This document shows, piece by piece, positions 44,443 through 58,211 of a DNA stretch of 64,000 bases. Location of the stretch: positions 2,019,501 to 2,083,500 of the forward strand of contig NZ_CP128540.1 of NCBI RefSeq assembly GCF_021283545.2, read 5' to 3'. This DNA comes from Pseudomonas alloputida. GTDB lineage: Bacteria > Pseudomonadota > Gammaproteobacteria > Pseudomonadales > Pseudomonadaceae. The notes beneath the pieces were generated by a model that was not told the DNA's origin, searched no databases, and saw nothing but the letters and a program-made list of their open reading frames with translations. Both the position numbers and the translations under genes were made by a program. Each line of letters opens with the position of its first letter. The first letter of the stretch is position 1.

Positions 44443-45975
44443 TTACCGGGCCGAAGCGAGTTGAGTGAAAGCGGATCCGAGCCACTGCTGCACACCACTC
44501 ATGGTGGCGGCAGAGGTGTCGAGGAACGGCTGCGGATACACGCCCAGCAGGATCAGCAATACCGCCAGACCCAGAACCATGATCAGTTCGCGACCGTCCA
44601 TGCCGGCCAGCACGGTGTCGGTCTTGGCCGGGCCGAAGTAGGCACGGTGGATCATGATCAGCGAGTAAACAGAACCGAACACCAGGCCGGTAGTGGCGAT
44701 CACGGTGATCCACGGTACATGCACGAAGCTGCCGATCAGGATCAGGAACTCGCCGACGAAGTTGCCGGTGCCTGGCAGGCCCAGCGATGCCGCTGCGAAG
44801 AACAGGCTGATGGCCGGCAGGTAGGCGATGCGGTGCCACAGGCCACCCATCTGACGCATGTCACGGGTGTGCAGGCGCTCGTACAGCTGGCCGGACAGGA
44901 TGAACAGCGCCGCAGCCGACAGGCCGTGGGCCAGCATCTGGATCACCGCACCTTGCAGGGCCTGCTGGCTGCCGGAGTAGATACCGATCAGCACGAAGCC
45001 CATGTGCGAGACGCTGGAGAAGGCGATCAGGCGCTTGATGTCGGTTTGTGCGAAGGCCAGGAAGGCACCGTAGAAGATACCGATCAGGCCCAGGGTCATG
45101 GCGATCGGCGCGAACTCGGCCGAGGCGTTCGGGAACAGCGGCAGAGCGAAGCGCAGCAGGCCGTAGGCCGCGGTCTTCAGCAAGATACCCGCCAGGTCCA
45201 CCGAGCCTGCGGTCGGTGCCTGGGCGTGAGCGTCAGGCAGCCAGGAGTGGAACGGCACCACTGGCAGCTTCACCGCGAAGGCGATGAAGAAGCCCAGCAT
45301 CAGCACGTACTCGATACCGGCCGGCAACTCGGCCTTGAGCAGGTCGCTGTAGTTGAAGGTGAGCACGCCAGTGGTGTTGTAGTTGACCAGCACCAGGCCC
45401 AGGATCGCCACCAGCATGATCAGGCCGCTGGCCTGGGTGAAGATGAAGAACTTGGTCGCCGCGTAGATCCGGGTCTTCTTGCCGTCTGCCGAGCTGTGAC
45501 CCCAGAGCGCGATGAGGAAGTACATCGGCACCAGCATCATTTCCCAGAAGAAGAAGAACAGGAACAGGTCCAGGGCCAGGAACACACCGACCACGCCGCC
45601 GAGGATCCACATCAGGTTGAGGTGGAAGAAGCCGACGTGGCGCTGGATCTCTTTCCAGGAACACAGTACCGACAGCACACCGAGCAGGCCGGTGAGCAGG
45701 ATCATCAGCAGCGACAGGCCGTCCAGGGCCAGGTGGATGCTGATGCCGAAACGCTTGATCCACTCGACTTTGTATTCGAGAGCCCAGGCCGGTTCGGCGC
45801 CCGGGGCGGGAGCAAGGGTGTAGTCGCCGGTACCCCACAGCCACAGGCCGATGCCAAGCAGCAGGGACATGGTAAGCAGCGCGATCCAGCGCGGCAGGGT
45901 GGCGCCGAAGCGCTCACCCAGCCAGCAGAGGAAGCCGCCGATGAAGGGGATCAGGATCAGCCAAGGCAAAATCAT
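44443..45975 (-). CDS. nuoM: NADH-quinone oxidoreductase subunit M
   Basis: 510 residues, about 14 membrane helices. Conserved charged residues of the proton channel are visible: Glu in [19 protein letters not shown], Lys in [20 protein letters not shown], and Lys in [40 protein letters not shown] is the family signature. Pumps protons in the membrane arm of complex I. Seven bases before nuoN, 40 bases after nuoL. Confidence 0.97.
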   Translation of the reverse strand: MILPWLILIPFIGGFLCWLGERFGATLPRWIALLTMSLLLGIGLWLWGTGDYTLAPAPGAEPAWALEYKVEWIKRFGISIHLALDGLSLLMILLTGLLGVLSVLCSWKEIQRHVGFFHLNLMWILGGVVGVFLALDLFLFFFFWEMMLVPMYFLIALWGHSSADGKKTRIYAATKFFIFTQASGLIMLVAILGLVLVNYNTTGVLTFNYSDLLKAELPAGIEYVLMLGFFIAFAVKLPVVPFHSWLPDAHAQAPTAGSVDLAGILLKTAAYGLLRFALPLFPNASAEFAPIAMTLGLIGIFYGAFLAFAQTDIKRLIAFSSVSHMGFVLIGIYSGSQQALQGAVIQMLAHGLSAAALFILSGQLYERLHTRDMRQMGGLWHRIAYLPAISLFFAAASLGLPGTGNFVGEFLILIGSFVHVPWITVIATTGLVFGSVYSLIMIHRAYFGPAKTDTVLAGMDGRELIMVLGLAVLLILLGVYPQPFLDTSAATMSGVQQWLGSAFTQLASAR

Positions 45976-46015
45976 GACGGGTTGGTTTCCTTTGGCAAAG
46001 TCGCAAGATTCATAG

Positions 46016-47869
46016 TCATACCGCAGCCACTACCACGGCACCGAGCACCAGCACGGCACCCACGGCGATAGAGGCGGTGTACCAGCGCAGTTGGCCAGTC
46101 TCGGTCTTGCTCATGGCCACGTGGCCACCACGCGCCATCCGAGGAATCAGGCCGATGGTGCGGTCAACCGGGTCCTTGCGCAGGATGTGGCTGATCAGCA
46201 GGTACGGTTTGACGAAAAGCTTGTCGTAGATCCAGTCGAAGCCCCAGGCAGCGAACCACCAGGCCGACAGGACGCGACCGATGCCACTGTTGGCGACGGC
46301 GCTGACGAAGCGGCGCTTGCCCAGGAACAGCAGGGCGGCCAGCAGGATACCGGCGATGGCGATGGCACCCGAGGTGATCTCCAGCGCGTGCTTGGCTTCG
46401 CCACCGGCATGGCCGGCGCTTTCCGGCAGCACACCGGCCAGCGGCGGGGTGATCCAGGCGCCGACGAAAGTCGACAGCACGATCAGCACGCCCAGCGGCA
46501 GCCAGTGGCTGATGCCGTGGCCAGCGTGGGCTTCGGTCTTGGCTTCGCCGTGGAAGGCGATGAAGATCAGGCGGAAGGTGTACAGCGAGGTCATGAACGC
46601 GCCTACCAGGCCGGCATACAGCAGGCCGGTGTTGCCGCTGGCGAAGGCTTCCCAGAGGATCTCGTCCTTGGAGTAGAAGCCTACGGTCACGATCGGCAGG
46701 GCCGCCAGTGCCGCACCACCGACCACGAAGCTGGCGTAGGCCAGCGGCAGTTTCTTCCACAGGCCGCCCATCTTGAAGATGTTCTGCTCGTGGTGGCAGG
46801 CAACGATCACCGCACCGGAGGCAAGGAACAGCAGGGCCTTGAAGAAGGCGTGGGTCATCAGGTGGAAGATCGCCGCGTCCCAGGCACCCACGCCCAGGGC
46901 CAGGAACATGTAGCCGATCTGGCTCATGGTCGAGTAGGCGAGGATACGCTTGATATCGGTCTGTACCAGCGCAGCGAAGCCTGCCAGTACCAGGGTCAAG
47001 CCACCGACCACACCTACAAGGTGCAGGATGTCCGGCGCCAGCAGGAACAGGCCGTTGGTACGGGCGATCAGGTACACGCCCGCGGTCACCATGGTTGCGG
47101 CGTGGATCAGTGCCGAAACCGGAGTCGGGCCCGCCATGGCGTCGGCCAGCCAGGTCTGCAATGGCAGCTGCGCCGATTTACCGACCGCACCACCCAGCAG
47201 CATCAGCGTGGCCAGCACCATCCAGGTGTCGCCAGCCTGGAACTTCTGCGGTGCCAACACCAGCAGTTCCTGCACGTTCAGGGTGCCCAGCTGGGCGAAC
47301 AGGATGAACAGGCCGATGGCCATGAACACGTCGCCGATACGGGTGACGATGAATGCCTTGAGTGCCGCGTTACCGTTGTTGCGGTTGCTGTAGTAGAAAC
47401 CGATCAACAGGTACGAGCACAGGCCCACGCCTTCCCAGCCGAAGTAGATGAACAGCAGGTTATCGCCAAGGATCAGGAACAGCATGCTGGCGATGAACAG
47501 GTTGGTGTACGAGAAGAAGCGCGAGTAGCCGGCTTCGCCACGCATGTACCAGGATGCGAACAGGTGGATCAGGAAGCCGACACCGGTCACCACGCCGAGC
47601 ATGGTGACCGACAGGCCGTCCAGGTACAGGGTGAAGTTCGGCGCGAAGCCGTCCACCGACATCCACTGCCACAGCAGCTGGCTGTACGCGCCGCCCTCAG
47701 GCGGGGCGACGTTGAACTGCCAGATGACGTAGGCGGCCGTGGCGGCCGACAGGCCTACCGAGCCGACGCCGATCAGGGCGGACAGGTTCTCCGAGAACCG
47801 TCCGCGCGAGAACGACAGCAGCAGGAAGCCGATGAGGGGAAAGACGAAAGTCAGGAAGAGAAGGTTCAT
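46016..47869 (-). CDS. nuoL: NADH-quinone oxidoreductase subunit L
   Basis: 617 residues: about 14 antiporter-like helices, then the long lateral helix and final anchor helix that tie the membrane arm together (about 500-617). Motifs: Glu in [39 protein letters not shown], Lys in [20 protein letters not shown] with [20 protein letters not shown], and Lys in [20 protein letters not shown]. Starts within the nuoK stop (ATGA overlap). Confidence 0.97.
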   Translation of the reverse strand: MNLLFLTFVFPLIGFLLLSFSRGRFSENLSALIGVGSVGLSAATAAYVIWQFNVAPPEGGAYSQLLWQWMSVDGFAPNFTLYLDGLSVTMLGVVTGVGFLIHLFASWYMRGEAGYSRFFSYTNLFIASMLFLILGDNLLFIYFGWEGVGLCSYLLIGFYYSNRNNGNAALKAFIVTRIGDVFMAIGLFILFAQLGTLNVQELLVLAPQKFQAGDTWMVLATLMLLGGAVGKSAQLPLQTWLADAMAGPTPVSALIHAATMVTAGVYLIARTNGLFLLAPDILHLVGVVGGLTLVLAGFAALVQTDIKRILAYSTMSQIGYMFLALGVGAWDAAIFHLMTHAFFKALLFLASGAVIVACHHEQNIFKMGGLWKKLPLAYASFVVGGAALAALPIVTVGFYSKDEILWEAFASGNTGLLYAGLVGAFMTSLYTFRLIFIAFHGEAKTEAHAGHGISHWLPLGVLIVLSTFVGAWITPPLAGVLPESAGHAGGEAKHALEITSGAIAIAGILLAALLFLGKRRFVSAVANSGIGRVLSAWWFAAWGFDWIYDKLFVKPYLLISHILRKDPVDRTIGLIPRMARGGHVAMSKTETGQLRWYTASIAVGAVLVLGAVVVAAV

Positions 47870-48174
47870 CCGCGCATCTCACTGGCAGCATCGATGTCGA
47901 GAGTGTGGAAGCGGCGATACAGCTGCAGCAGGATGGCCAGGCCAATGCTGGCCTCGGCGGCTGCCAGGCTGATCACCAGAATGAACATCACCTGACCGTC
48001 GGGCTGGACCCAACGGGCACCGGCGACGACGAACGCCAGGGCAGAGGCGTTCATCATGACTTCCAGGCTCATGAGCACGAAGAGGATGTTGCGGCGGACC
48101 ATCAGGCCAACCAGACCTAAGCAGAACAGGATGCCGGCGACCGCCAGCCCATGCTCGAGAGGGATAGCACCCAT
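47866..48174 (-). CDS. nuoK: NADH-quinone oxidoreductase subunit K
   Basis: 102 residues, three membrane helices ([40 protein letters not shown] with the conserved Glu, and [20 protein letters not shown] with the second conserved Glu). Part of the proton path at the hinge of the membrane arm. Four-base overlap with nuoL, three bases after nuoJ. Confidence 0.96.
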   Translation of the reverse strand: MGAIPLEHGLAVAGILFCLGLVGLMVRRNILFVLMSLEVMMNASALAFVVAGARWVQPDGQVMFILVISLAAAEASIGLAILLQLYRRFHTLDIDAASEMRG

Positions 48175-48177
48175 GAT

Positions 48178-48678
48178 TTACTCCTTCGCCTCGTTGCGGC
48201 CCAGGTGGAAGGCGGTGACGGCTGCAGCCAGCAGCAGCATCGACGCCAGTTCGACCACCAGCAGGTACGGGCCGAACAGGCTGATGCCCACGGCTTTCGG
48301 GCCCACGGTGGTACCGCTGATGCCGGCGCCGCTCGGGGCGACGAACAGGACGTACAGCAGCTCCGCCAGCAGCAGGGTGCCGAGGATCACTGGCCCTGCC
48401 CAGATACCGGGCTTGAGCCAGCCCCGTTCCTGGGCGACCGAAGCCGGCCCGAGGTTGAGCATCATCACCACGAACACGAACAGCACCATGATGGCGCCGG
48501 CGTAGGCGATCACTTCCAGGGCGCCGGCAAACGGCGCACCCAGGGCGAAGAAGATCATGGCCACGGAAATCAGCGAAATGATCAGGTAAAGCAAGGCGTG
48601 CACGGGGTTGGTGCCAGTTACCACCCGAAGGGTGGAGACCACGGCGATCCCGGATGCGAAGTAGAAAGCGAATTCCAT
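48178..48678 (-). CDS. nuoJ: NADH-quinone oxidoreductase subunit J
   Basis: 166 residues with five membrane helices, starting MEFAFYFASGIAVVSTLRVV; the conserved stretch ALGAPFAGALEVIAYAGAIM and VLFVFVVMMLNLG is the helix III region that rearranges during turnover in known structures. Membrane-arm core subunit. Lies between nuoI and nuoK. Confidence 0.95.
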   Translation of the reverse strand: MEFAFYFASGIAVVSTLRVVTGTNPVHALLYLIISLISVAMIFFALGAPFAGALEVIAYAGAIMVLFVFVVMMLNLGPASVAQERGWLKPGIWAGPVILGTLLLAELLYVLFVAPSGAGISGTTVGPKAVGISLFGPYLLVVELASMLLLAAAVTAFHLGRNEAKE

Positions 48679-48688
48679 CTTTCTGTCC

Positions 48689-49237
48689 TTATGGGAGCAA
48701 GCTCTTCACGTTGATCGGCTCGGCTTCGTTCTGTGCAGAGCCCTTCGGCTTGCCAGCGATTGCCATACCCGCAACACGGTAGAAGTTGTAGTCAGGGTTC
48801 TTGCCGGGGCCGGAGATCAGCAGATCTTCTTTCTCGTACACCAGGTCCTGACGCTTGAACTCGGCCATTTCGAAATCCGGAGTCAGCTGGATCGCGGTGG
48901 TCGGGCACGCTTCTTCACACAGGCCGCAGAAAATGCAACGCGAGAAGTTGATGCGGAAGAACTCCGGGTACCAGCGGCCGTCCTCTGTCTCGGCCTTCTG
49001 CAGCGAAATGCAGCCCACCGGGCAGGCCACCGCGCAGAGGTTGCACGCTACGCAGCGCTCCTCGCCATCGGGGTCGCGGGTGAGGACGATGCGGCCGCGG
49101 TAGCGCGGCGGCAGGTACACGGGTTCTTCGGGGTATTGCAGGGTGTCGCGCTTGCGGAACCCGTGGGAGAACACCATTGCCAGGCTGCGCAGCTGGGTGC
49201 CGGTGCCCTTAACGATGTCGCCGATATACTTGAACAT
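48689..49237 (-). CDS. nuoI: NADH-quinone oxidoreductase subunit I (two 4Fe-4S clusters)
   Basis: 182 residues with two ferredoxin-type motifs: Cys62, 65, 68 and 72 in [19 protein letters not shown], and Cys101, 104, 107 and 111 in [19 protein letters not shown]. These carry clusters N6a and N6b, passing electrons towards N2 in nuoB. An N-terminal amphipathic helix anchors it to nuoH. Eleven bases after nuoH. Confidence 0.97.
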   Translation of the reverse strand: MFKYIGDIVKGTGTQLRSLAMVFSHGFRKRDTLQYPEEPVYLPPRYRGRIVLTRDPDGEERCVACNLCAVACPVGCISLQKAETEDGRWYPEFFRINFSRCIFCGLCEEACPTTAIQLTPDFEMAEFKRQDLVYEKEDLLISGPGKNPDYNFYRVAGMAIAGKPKGSAQNEAEPINVKSLLP

Positions 49238-49248
49238 GGGTCAAATCC

Positions 49249-50256
49249 TCACTGGGCCGCGACGGCTGGCGTGTTGTAGAGCACGATCGCAGCGGTCACC
49301 AGCAAATTGATCAGGGTCAGCGGCAGGCAGAACTTCCAGCTGAAGTCCATCACCTGGTCATAGCGTGGGCGCGGGATCGAGGCGCGCAGCAGGATGAACA
49401 GCATGATGAAGAACGCGGTCTTCAGGGCGAACCACAGGAACGACAGTTGCGGCAGGATGCCGAACGGGCCGTGCCAGCCGCCGAAGAACAGGGTTACCAG
49501 CAGCGCCGAGATGAGGATGATGCCGATGTACTCACCGACGAAGAACATGCCCCACTTCATGCCGGCATACTCGATGTGGTAGCCGTCGGCCAGTTCCTGT
49601 TCTGCTTCCGGCTGGTCGAACGGGTGACGGTGAGTCACGGCGACGCCAGCGATGAAGAAGGTGCAGAAGCCGAAGAACTGCGGAATGATGAACCACAGGT
49701 TCTGCGCCTGGTACTCAACGATGTCGCGCATGTTGAACGAACCCACCTGCACCACCACGCCCATCAGCGCCAGGCCCAGGAACACTTCGTACGACACGGT
49801 CTGTGCCGAAGCACGCAAGCTGCCCAGCAGGGCGTACTTGTTGTTCGACGACCAGCCGGCGAACAGCACCGCGTAGACCGACAGGCCGGCCATGGCGAAG
49901 AAGAACAGCAGGCCGATGTTCAGGTCGGCAACGCCCCAGGTCGGGGTGATCGGGATGACCACGAAGGCGATCAGCAGGGCGCTCATGGCCACTACCGGTG
50001 CCAGGGTGAAGATCACGCGATCGACGAAGGGTGGGTTCCAGTCTTCCTTGAAGAACATCTTCAGCATGTCGGCAGCGATCTGGAACATGCCGAACGGGCC
50101 GACGCGGTTCGGACCGTAACGGTCCTGCCACCAGCCCAGCAGGCGGCGCTCGACGAAGCTGAGCAGCGCACCGCAGACCACCACCGCCAGCAGGACCACG
50201 ATGGCCCGCAGCACGGTGAGGATCACATCGATCACTTCGGGGGTGAACCAGCTCAT
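49249..50256 (-). CDS. nuoH: NADH-quinone oxidoreductase subunit H
   Basis: 335 residues, eight membrane helices. Signatures: [40 protein letters not shown], the acidic loop [20 protein letters not shown] and [20 protein letters not shown], plus [20 protein letters not shown] near the end. It forms part of the quinone-binding chamber at the junction of the two arms. Four-base overlap with nuoG. Confidence 0.97.
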   Translation of the reverse strand: MSWFTPEVIDVILTVLRAIVVLLAVVVCGALLSFVERRLLGWWQDRYGPNRVGPFGMFQIAADMLKMFFKEDWNPPFVDRVIFTLAPVVAMSALLIAFVVIPITPTWGVADLNIGLLFFFAMAGLSVYAVLFAGWSSNNKYALLGSLRASAQTVSYEVFLGLALMGVVVQVGSFNMRDIVEYQAQNLWFIIPQFFGFCTFFIAGVAVTHRHPFDQPEAEQELADGYHIEYAGMKWGMFFVGEYIGIILISALLVTLFFGGWHGPFGILPQLSFLWFALKTAFFIMLFILLRASIPRPRYDQVMDFSWKFCLPLTLINLLVTAAIVLYNTPAVAAQ

Positions 50257-52967
50257 TGTGCTGCCTCCTGCAGACCTTCGACGGATGCACCGAAGATGGC
50301 AGGCGGAATGCCAGCCAGGCCTTTCGGCAGCGCGACCAGGCCAGCGCCCAGCTCTTCATTGATACGCAGCGGCAGGCGCAGGGCCACACCGGCGACGTTC
50401 AGGCTCAGCAGGGCGCCGTCGTTGACGCCCAGGCGGTCGGCTTCGGACTTGGCTAGGGCCACGTAGGCAGCCGGGATGCGTTCTTGAACCGGGGCGGCGC
50501 GCGAGGAGCTTTCTTCGCTGCCGAACAGGTGGAAGAACGGCACGGCAGTCCAGATGCCACGGGCCGGGTTGAAGGCCCCCGGAATGGCGTTGAACCAGTT
50601 CAGGCGGTCGCCTTGCGATTCGATCAGGCGTACGCCTGGGTCACCGGCACGCAGGTGGCCACCGACCTCGTCCTGAAACTTGTTCCAGGCTTGTGGGGAG
50701 TTCCAGCCCGGCGACCAGGCGAATGGCACCTGCTGGCGCGGTTCGGCCGAACCCGAGTAGCCTTCCATGGAGAAGGCGAACGCGGTGTCCTTGTCTTGCG
50801 GGGTGCGCGGCTCGTGCACACTGATGTTGGCACGCATGGCGGTACGGCCGGAGTAGCGCAGCGGCTCACGGGCCAGCTTCATGCCCTTGATGCGGAACGC
50901 AGCGCTCGGCGCGGCGTTGACGATGCCAGCCAGTTGCGGAGCGGCTTCGGCGCAGGCGCTGGTGACGTGGTCCAGCTGGGTCCAGTCGACCGGCTTGTTC
51001 AGCAGGGTGGCACGCAGGGCGTGCATCCAGCGCCAGCCTTCGTGGATCTGGATGCTGCTGTCCAGGTACTGCGGGTCGAACACCTGGAAGAAGCGCTGGG
51101 CACGGCCTTCCTGGCTGACCAGGGTACCGTCGCCTTCGGCGAACGAGGCGGCCGGCAGCACCAGGTGGGCGCGGTCGACGGTGGCGGTTTTGGAGTGGTC
51201 GGCAACGATCACCACCTTGGCCGCAGCCAGGGCAGCATCGACCTTGGCGGCCGGTACGCGGGCGTACAGGTCGTTTTCCAGCACCACGATGGCATCGGCT
51301 TTGCCGCTGATGACCGCGTCTAGGGCGGCATCGACCGACTCGCCACCGAGCATGGCCAGGCCGAGGCTGTTGGCCTCAGGCACCACCAGGCTCAGCGAGC
51401 CGTTTTTCTCGCGCAGCTTCAGGGCCTTGGCGATGTTGGCAGCCGCTTCGATCAGCGCCGGGTCGGCCAGCGAAGTACCGGCTACGACCAGTGGGCGCTT
51501 GGCGGCGACCAGGGCGTCGGCGATGCGCTGGGCCAGGGCCTGGGCTTCGTCGTCCAGGCCGGCGACGGCAGGGGCGCTCGGGTCGATGGCGTGGGCCACG
51601 GCGAAACCGATGCGGGCCAGGTCGGCCGGCGCGGCGTGTACGCACTCTTCGGCGACGTCGTCCAGCTTGGTTTCAGCCAGGGATGCGATGAACAGCGGGT
51701 ACAGCGCGTGCTGGCCAATGTTCTTCACGGCAGCGTCGAGCCAAAGCTGCACTTTCATGGCTTCGGCCATGGCCTCGGCCTTGCCTTTGGTGGCCTGGCG
51801 CACGGCCAGGGCAACGCGGGCAGCGGTCTGGGTCAGGTCTTCACCGAGCACGAACACGGCGTCGTGGTCTTCGATGTCGCGCAGGGTCGGCACGGGCAGC
51901 GGGCTGTTGTTCAGCACGTTCAGGGCCAGGCGTACGCGGGCCAGTTCGCCAGCTTCCATGCCCGAGTAGAAGTACTCGGCGCCGACCAGCTCACGCAGGC
52001 CGTAGTTGCTTTCGAGGCTGGCGCGTGGCGAGCCGATACCGACGATGGTACGGCCGCGTAGCAGGTCGGCGGCCTTGTCCAGGGCGGCGTCCAGGCCCAG
52101 CTTGGTGCCGTCGGCCAGTTGTGGCTGGCGTGGGCGGTCCTTGCGGTTGACGTAGCCGTAGCCGAAGCGGCCGCGGTCGCACAGGAAGTACTGGTTGACC
52201 GAACCGTTGAAGCGGTTTTCGATACGGCGTAGTTCGCCGTAGCGCTCACCCGGGCTGATGTTGCAGCCGCTGGAGCAGCCATGGCAGATGCTTGGGGCGA
52301 ACTGCATGTCCCACTTGCGGTTGTAGCGTTCGGAGTGGGTCTTGTCGGTGAATACGCCGGTCGGGCAGACCTCGGTCAGGTTGCCGGAGAACTCGCTTTC
52401 CAGCACACCGTCTTCGACGCGGCCGAAGTACACGTTGTCGTGGGCGCCGTAGACGCCCAGGTCGGTACCACCGGCGTAGTCCTTGTAATAGCGCACGCAG
52501 CGGTAGCAGGCGATGCAGCGGTTCATCTCATGGGCGATGAACGGGCCGAGGTCCTGGTTCTGGTGGGTACGCTTGGTGAAACGGTAGCGGCGCTCGTTGT
52601 GGCCGGTCATTACCGTCATGTCCTGCAGGTGGCAGTGACCGCCTTCCTCGCACACCGGGCAGTCGTGCGGGTGGTTGGTCATCAGCCATTCGACGACGCT
52701 GGCGCGGAACGCCTTCGACTCTTCATCGTCGATGGAAATCCAGGTGCCGTCGGAAGCAGGGGTCATGCAGGACATGACGATACGACCACGGGTGTCGTTC
52801 TCGTCGGTGTACTGCTTGACTGCGCATTGCCGGCAGGCACCAACGCTACCAAGCGCCGGGTGCCAGCAGAAATAAGGGATGTCGAGGCCGAGCGACAGAC
52901 ATGCCTGTAACAGGTTGTCTGCACCGTTGACTTCGAGCGCTTTGCCGTCTACGTGGATAGTGGCCAT
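50253..52967 (-). CDS. nuoG: NADH-quinone oxidoreductase subunit G
   Basis: 904 residues. N-terminal [2Fe-2S] domain ([20 protein letters not shown]), His-Cys3 cluster region ([19 protein letters not shown]), [4Fe-4S] motif [13 protein letters not shown], then the CxxCxxxC site of the extra N7-type cluster ([20 protein letters not shown]) and a long molybdopterin-oxidoreductase-like domain without Mo cofactor. Electron wire of the NADH-dehydrogenase module. Separated from nuoF by 132 bp, the widest gap in the operon. Confidence 0.97.
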   Translation of the reverse strand: MATIHVDGKALEVNGADNLLQACLSLGLDIPYFCWHPALGSVGACRQCAVKQYTDENDTRGRIVMSCMTPASDGTWISIDDEESKAFRASVVEWLMTNHPHDCPVCEEGGHCHLQDMTVMTGHNERRYRFTKRTHQNQDLGPFIAHEMNRCIACYRCVRYYKDYAGGTDLGVYGAHDNVYFGRVEDGVLESEFSGNLTEVCPTGVFTDKTHSERYNRKWDMQFAPSICHGCSSGCNISPGERYGELRRIENRFNGSVNQYFLCDRGRFGYGYVNRKDRPRQPQLADGTKLGLDAALDKAADLLRGRTIVGIGSPRASLESNYGLRELVGAEYFYSGMEAGELARVRLALNVLNNSPLPVPTLRDIEDHDAVFVLGEDLTQTAARVALAVRQATKGKAEAMAEAMKVQLWLDAAVKNIGQHALYPLFIASLAETKLDDVAEECVHAAPADLARIGFAVAHAIDPSAPAVAGLDDEAQALAQRIADALVAAKRPLVVAGTSLADPALIEAAANIAKALKLREKNGSLSLVVPEANSLGLAMLGGESVDAALDAVISGKADAIVVLENDLYARVPAAKVDAALAAAKVVIVADHSKTATVDRAHLVLPAASFAEGDGTLVSQEGRAQRFFQVFDPQYLDSSIQIHEGWRWMHALRATLLNKPVDWTQLDHVTSACAEAAPQLAGIVNAAPSAAFRIKGMKLAREPLRYSGRTAMRANISVHEPRTPQDKDTAFAFSMEGYSGSAEPRQQVPFAWSPGWNSPQAWNKFQDEVGGHLRAGDPGVRLIESQGDRLNWFNAIPGAFNPARGIWTAVPFFHLFGSEESSSRAAPVQERIPAAYVALAKSEADRLGVNDGALLSLNVAGVALRLPLRINEELGAGLVALPKGLAGIPPAIFGASVEGLQEAAQ

Positions 52968-52986
52968 TGTTCAAAGTTCTTCGTTG

Positions 52987-53002
52987 GCCCGCGTGAGCGG
53001 GC
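52987..53002. other. Hairpin in the nuoF-nuoG gap
   Basis: GCCCGC, GTGA, GCGGGC: a perfect 6-bp GC stem within the 132-bp gap between nuoF and nuoG (52968-53099), which otherwise holds no gene I can support. It could affect mRNA processing or relative expression of the two halves of the operon. Confidence 0.4.
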
Positions 53003-53099
53003 GTGGCTAATGGAAATCGGTGAGCTTGCGACACGCCTCGATTGCTCGGGCCTGCCGGTAAGCTGGCGAGTGGCACGGACCACCCGCCTAATCATCTTG

Positions 53100-54461
53100 T
53101 TATGCGCCGACCACGATCGGCTTCGCCAGGTCGGGGCGCAGGGTGGCAGCGCTTTCTGGCGCCACGCCGGCCTCGAACTCCGAGCGGAAGTATTTGATGG
53201 CACTGCCCAGCGGCTCGACGGCACCCGGTGCGTGAGCACAGAAGGTACGGCCCGGGCCGAGGAAGTTGACCAGCCCCAGCAGCGTCTCGATGTCCTCGGC
53301 GCGGCCTTGGCCGTTTTCCAGCGCGCGCAGCATCTTCACGCTCCACGGCAGGCCGTCACGGCATGGGGTGCACCAGCCGCACGATTCGCGGGCAAAGAAC
53401 TCTTCCATGTTGCGCAGCAGCGACACCATGTTGATGCTGTCGTCGACCGCCATGGCCAGGCCAGTACCCATACGGGTGCCGACCTTGGCGATGCCACCGG
53501 CGTACATTTGCGCATCGAGGTGCTCAGGCAGCAGGAAGCCGGTACCGGCGCCGCCTGGCTGCCAGCACTTGAGCTTGAAGCCATCGCGCATGCCACCGGC
53601 GTAGTCTTCGAACAATTCGCGGGCGGTAACGCCAAATGGCAGTTCCCACAGGCCTGGGTTCTTCACCTTGCCGGAGAAGCCCATCAGCTTGGTGCCGTGG
53701 TCCTCGCTGCCTTCGCGGGCCAGCGACTTGTACCAGTCGTTGCCGTTGGCGACGATGGCCGGGACGTTGCACAGGGTCTCGACGTTGTTCACGCACGTCG
53801 GCTTGCCCCACACGCCAACGGCGGCAGGGAAGGGCGGCTTGGAGCGCGGGTTGGCGCGGCGGCCTTCCAGCGAGTTGATCAGCGCGGTTTCTTCACCGCA
53901 GATGTAGCGGCCTGCACCGGTGTGCACGAACAGCTCGAAATCGAAACCGCTGCCCAGGATGTTCTTGCCCAGCAGGCCGGCGGCCTTGGCTTCATCGATG
54001 GCGCGGTTGAGGTTTTTCGCTGCGGTGGTGTACTCGCCACGCAGGAAGATGTAGCCGCGGTAGGCCTTCAGGGCGCGGGCGCTGATCAGCATGCCCTCGA
54101 CCAGCAGATGGGGCTGTTGCTCCATCAGCATGCGGTCCTTCCAGGTGTTCGGCTCCATTTCGTCCGCGTTGCACAGCAGGTAGCGGATGTTCATGGATTC
54201 GTCTTTGGGCATCAGGCCCCACTTCACGCCAGTGGGGAAACCTGCACCGCCACGGCCTTTGAGGCCGGAGTCCTTGACGCTCTGCACGATGTCGTCGGCG
54301 GACATTTGCGCCAGCGCCTTGCGGGCTGCGGCGTAGCCGTTCTTCGATTCGTACTCGGCCAGCCAGACCGGCTCGCCGTCGTCACGCAGGCGCCAGGTCA
54401 GCGGGTGGGTTTCGGCCGAGCGCGCGATGCGGTTGGCCGGGCCGAAGGAAGTAATGGTCAT
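53100..54461 (-). CDS. nuoF: NADH-quinone oxidoreductase subunit F (NADH/FMN-binding)
   Basis: 453 residues. NADH/FMN site: [59 protein letters not shown]; [4Fe-4S] N3 cluster ligands in [16 protein letters not shown] and the later Cys in [21 protein letters not shown] oxidation occurs here. Starts in the stop codon of nuoE (four-base overlap). Confidence 0.97.
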   Translation of the reverse strand: MTITSFGPANRIARSAETHPLTWRLRDDGEPVWLAEYESKNGYAAARKALAQMSADDIVQSVKDSGLKGRGGAGFPTGVKWGLMPKDESMNIRYLLCNADEMEPNTWKDRMLMEQQPHLLVEGMLISARALKAYRGYIFLRGEYTTAAKNLNRAIDEAKAAGLLGKNILGSGFDFELFVHTGAGRYICGEETALINSLEGRRANPRSKPPFPAAVGVWGKPTCVNNVETLCNVPAIVANGNDWYKSLAREGSEDHGTKLMGFSGKVKNPGLWELPFGVTARELFEDYAGGMRDGFKLKCWQPGGAGTGFLLPEHLDAQMYAGGIAKVGTRMGTGLAMAVDDSINMVSLLRNMEEFFARESCGWCTPCRDGLPWSVKMLRALENGQGRAEDIETLLGLVNFLGPGRTFCAHAPGAVEPLGSAIKYFRSEFEAGVAPESAATLRPDLAKPIVVGA

Positions 54462-54955
54462 ACGTAACCCTCCAGCAGTTTGGAAACGCCAGCCGGCTGC
54501 ACGTCACCGAAGGTGTCGTCGTCGATCATCAGTGCCGGAGCCTTGTCGCAGTTGCCCAGGCAGCACACGGGCAGCAGGGTGAAACGGCCGTCGGCAGTGG
54601 TCTGGCCGAGGCCGATGCCCAGCTCGCTCTGGATCTGGCTGACCACCGACTCATGGCCGCCGATGTAGCAGACCATGCTGTCGCACACGCGGATGATGTG
54701 GCGGCCGACCGGTTGGCGGAAGATCTGGCTGTAGAAGGTGGCGACACCCTCGACGTCGCTGGCCGGAATGCCCAGCACTTCGCCGATGGCGTGAATGGCG
54801 CCGTCCGGCACCCAGCCACGCTCCTTCTGGACGATCTTCAGGGCTTCGATGGACGCCGCGCGCGGGTCCTCGTAGTGATGCATTTCGTGCTCGATGGCCG
54901 AGCGCTCGGTTTCGCTCAGGGCGAAACGGTCTGTCTGGATAAGCGTGCTGTTCAT
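54458..54955 (-). CDS. nuoE: NADH-quinone oxidoreductase subunit E ([2Fe-2S] N1a)
   Basis: 165 residues, thioredoxin-like. The cluster is bound by Cys91, Cys96, Cys132 and Cys136 ([11 protein letters not shown] and [20 protein letters not shown]). An N-terminal helical domain precedes it ([20 protein letters not shown]). Part of the NADH-oxidising module with nuoF. Starts two bases after the nuoCD stop. Confidence 0.96.
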   Translation of the reverse strand: MNSTLIQTDRFALSETERSAIEHEMHHYEDPRAASIEALKIVQKERGWVPDGAIHAIGEVLGIPASDVEGVATFYSQIFRQPVGRHIIRVCDSMVCYIGGHESVVSQIQSELGIGLGQTTADGRFTLLPVCCLGNCDKAPALMIDDDTFGDVQPAGVSKLLEGYV

Positions 54956-54957
54956 GC

Positions 54958-56757
<1,800 letters not shown>

Positions 56758-56779
56758 TCAACGTTAAGAATGAAGCCAG

Positions 56780-56807
56780 GCCGCCGGCTCCTTCGGGAGC
56801 GGGCGGC
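56780..56807. other. Strong hairpin between nuoB and nuoCD
   Basis: GCCGCCGGCTCC, TTCG, GGAGCGGGCGGC: an 11-bp GC stem with one internal G-G mismatch (plus-strand view) and a four-base loop, filling much of the 79-bp gap. The gap is unusual in an operon of nearly touching genes. A processing or stability element is likelier than a terminator because no T-run follows. Confidence 0.55.
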
Positions 56808-56818
56808 AGGTCGCTGGA

Positions 56819-57496
56819 TCAGACTTCGTCGGGGCTGCGCAGGTTGGTTACTGCAATGCGCTGCTCACGACGCAGGTCTTTCTGGGCTGGCATCTCGGCA
56901 CGGTAAATACCTTGATCACCAACAACCCAGGAAAGCGGGCGTCGTTCTTGGCCGATCGACTCCTGCAGCAGCATCAAGCCTTGCAGGAAAGCCTCAGGGC
57001 GTGGCGGGCAGCCAGGCACATAGACGTCCACGGGGAGGAACTTGTCGACCCCCTGAACGACCGAGTAGATGTCGTACATGCCACCGGAGTTGGCGCACGA
57101 ACCCATGGAAATGACCCATTTCGGCTCGAGCATCTGCTCGTAGAGGCGCTGGATGATCGGCGCCATCTTCACGAAGCAGGTACCGGCAATGACCATGAAG
57201 TCGGCCTGACGCGGCGAGGCCCGGATGACTTCGGCGCCGAAGCGGGCGATGTCGTGGGGTGCCGTGAAGGCCGTGGTCATTTCCACGTAGCAGCAGGACA
57301 GGCCGAAGTTGTACGGCCAGAGGGAGTTCTTGCGGCCCCAGTTGACCGCGCCACGCAGCACATCTTCAAGTTTGCCCATGAAGATGTTCTTGTGGACCTG
57401 GTCCTCCAGCAGTTGATCGGTGACGGTTTCCCGTTCACCGACCGGGTACTGCTCGTTGGGCGCATCCGGATCGATTCTGGTGAGATTGTATTGCAT
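56819..57496 (-). CDS. nuoB: NADH-quinone oxidoreductase subunit B (cluster N2)
   Basis: 225 residues. Cluster N2 ligands: the tandem Cys in [15 protein letters not shown], Cys in [19 protein letters not shown], and Cys in [19 protein letters not shown]. It passes electrons to quinone. The C-terminal ~45 residues are the longer form seen in gamma-proteobacteria. Nine bases after nuoA. Confidence 0.97.
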   Translation of the reverse strand: MQYNLTRIDPDAPNEQYPVGERETVTDQLLEDQVHKNIFMGKLEDVLRGAVNWGRKNSLWPYNFGLSCCYVEMTTAFTAPHDIARFGAEVIRASPRQADFMVIAGTCFVKMAPIIQRLYEQMLEPKWVISMGSCANSGGMYDIYSVVQGVDKFLPVDVYVPGCPPRPEAFLQGLMLLQESIGQERRPLSWVVGDQGIYRAEMPAQKDLRREQRIAVTNLRSPDEV

Positions 57497-57505
57497 GCCA
57501 AAGCC

Positions 57506-57919
57506 TCATTGTTTCAGCTTCGCTTGCCGCTTGCGGCGACCTTCGGGAGCCCAATCAAGTGCCCCGACGCGCCATAGGTAGACAAGACCTGCCAACAGAA
57601 TTGCTATGAAAACGAGTGCTTCGACGAATCCGGTCCAGCCGCTTTCGCGGACGGACACAGACCATGCAAAGAGAAAGAGGGCTTCGATATCGAAGATCAC
57701 GAACAGCATCGCGACCAGATAGAATTTGGCGGACAGGCGCAGGCGAGCGCTGCCGACGGGCAGCATGCCGGATTCGAAGGGTTCGTTCTTGGCGCGGCCC
57801 CAGGCCTTGCTACCGAGCAGGCTGGACAGGCCGAGCATGAAGGCGCACAGGCCGACGACACCCAGGAGGAAGATGGCAAAGCCCCAGTTGTGGGCGATGA
57901 GTCCTGCCGAATCGGACAT
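57506..57919 (-). CDS. nuoA: NADH-quinone oxidoreductase subunit A
   Basis: 137 residues from ATG 57919, with AAGGAT upstream; the frame is open further to 57991 but the conserved protein begins [20 protein letters not shown]. Three membrane helices and the conserved loop [20 protein letters not shown] followed by [20 protein letters not shown]. First gene of the nuo operon, next to the 383-bp control region. Confidence 0.96.
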   Translation of the reverse strand: MSDSAGLIAHNWGFAIFLLGVVGLCAFMLGLSSLLGSKAWGRAKNEPFESGMLPVGSARLRLSAKFYLVAMLFVIFDIEALFLFAWSVSVRESGWTGFVEALVFIAILLAGLVYLWRVGALDWAPEGRRKRQAKLKQ

Positions 57920-58030
57920 GCTAGAAATCCTTATACAGAGACCCAGCTCTGCAGTCTGAAATAAGTGTAGAGCGGCGACTTGGCGTCGCACATGCAGTGA
58001 CCAAATGTCGCAGCCGGATCAATCGCGCTG

Positions 58031-58059
58031 ATTTTATGGGTAAACCTGGTGCAAGTAAA
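58031..58059 (-). promoter_or_regulatory. Predicted promoter of the nuo operon
   Basis: On the minus strand TTTACT (58059-58054), 17 bp, TAAAAT (58036-58031), giving a start near 58024 and a leader of about 105 bases before nuoA. The hexamers match sigma-70 consensus at 4/6 and 5/6. Confidence 0.45.
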
Positions 58060-58196
58060 ATTTCTGTCGCAAATTTATTCGTAGGATTAAGTACAAAAAA
58101 CGTTCGTAACTGGCTGAGAGCCTTGAAATTCGGGCATTACGCGCGGTTTTGTTAATTATGTTTCTTGCAGCGGGTAACGAATTGCAAACCCTGTAA

Positions 58197-58211
58197 TGAT
58201 AATTAATATCA
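58197..58211. promoter_or_regulatory. Near-consensus Fur box upstream of nuo
   Basis: TGATAATTAATATCA matches the 7-1-7 Fur consensus TGATAATNATTATCA at all but one defined position, and it is embedded in AATGATA/TATCATT perfect 7-base arms (58195-58213). It lies about 140 bases upstream of the predicted nuo -35 and 92 bases past the end of the YhhN gene. The rest of the 57920-58302 gap is AT-rich, with a perfect TTGCAATTGCAA palindrome at 58279-58290 and no gene I can support. Confidence 0.55.

Noticed and set aside
44422..46071. 549-codon plus-strand frame across nuoM
   Set aside because: Antisense of a membrane protein gene; His/Gln/Asp-rich shadow translation, like the 634-codon frame across nuoL at 46091-47995.
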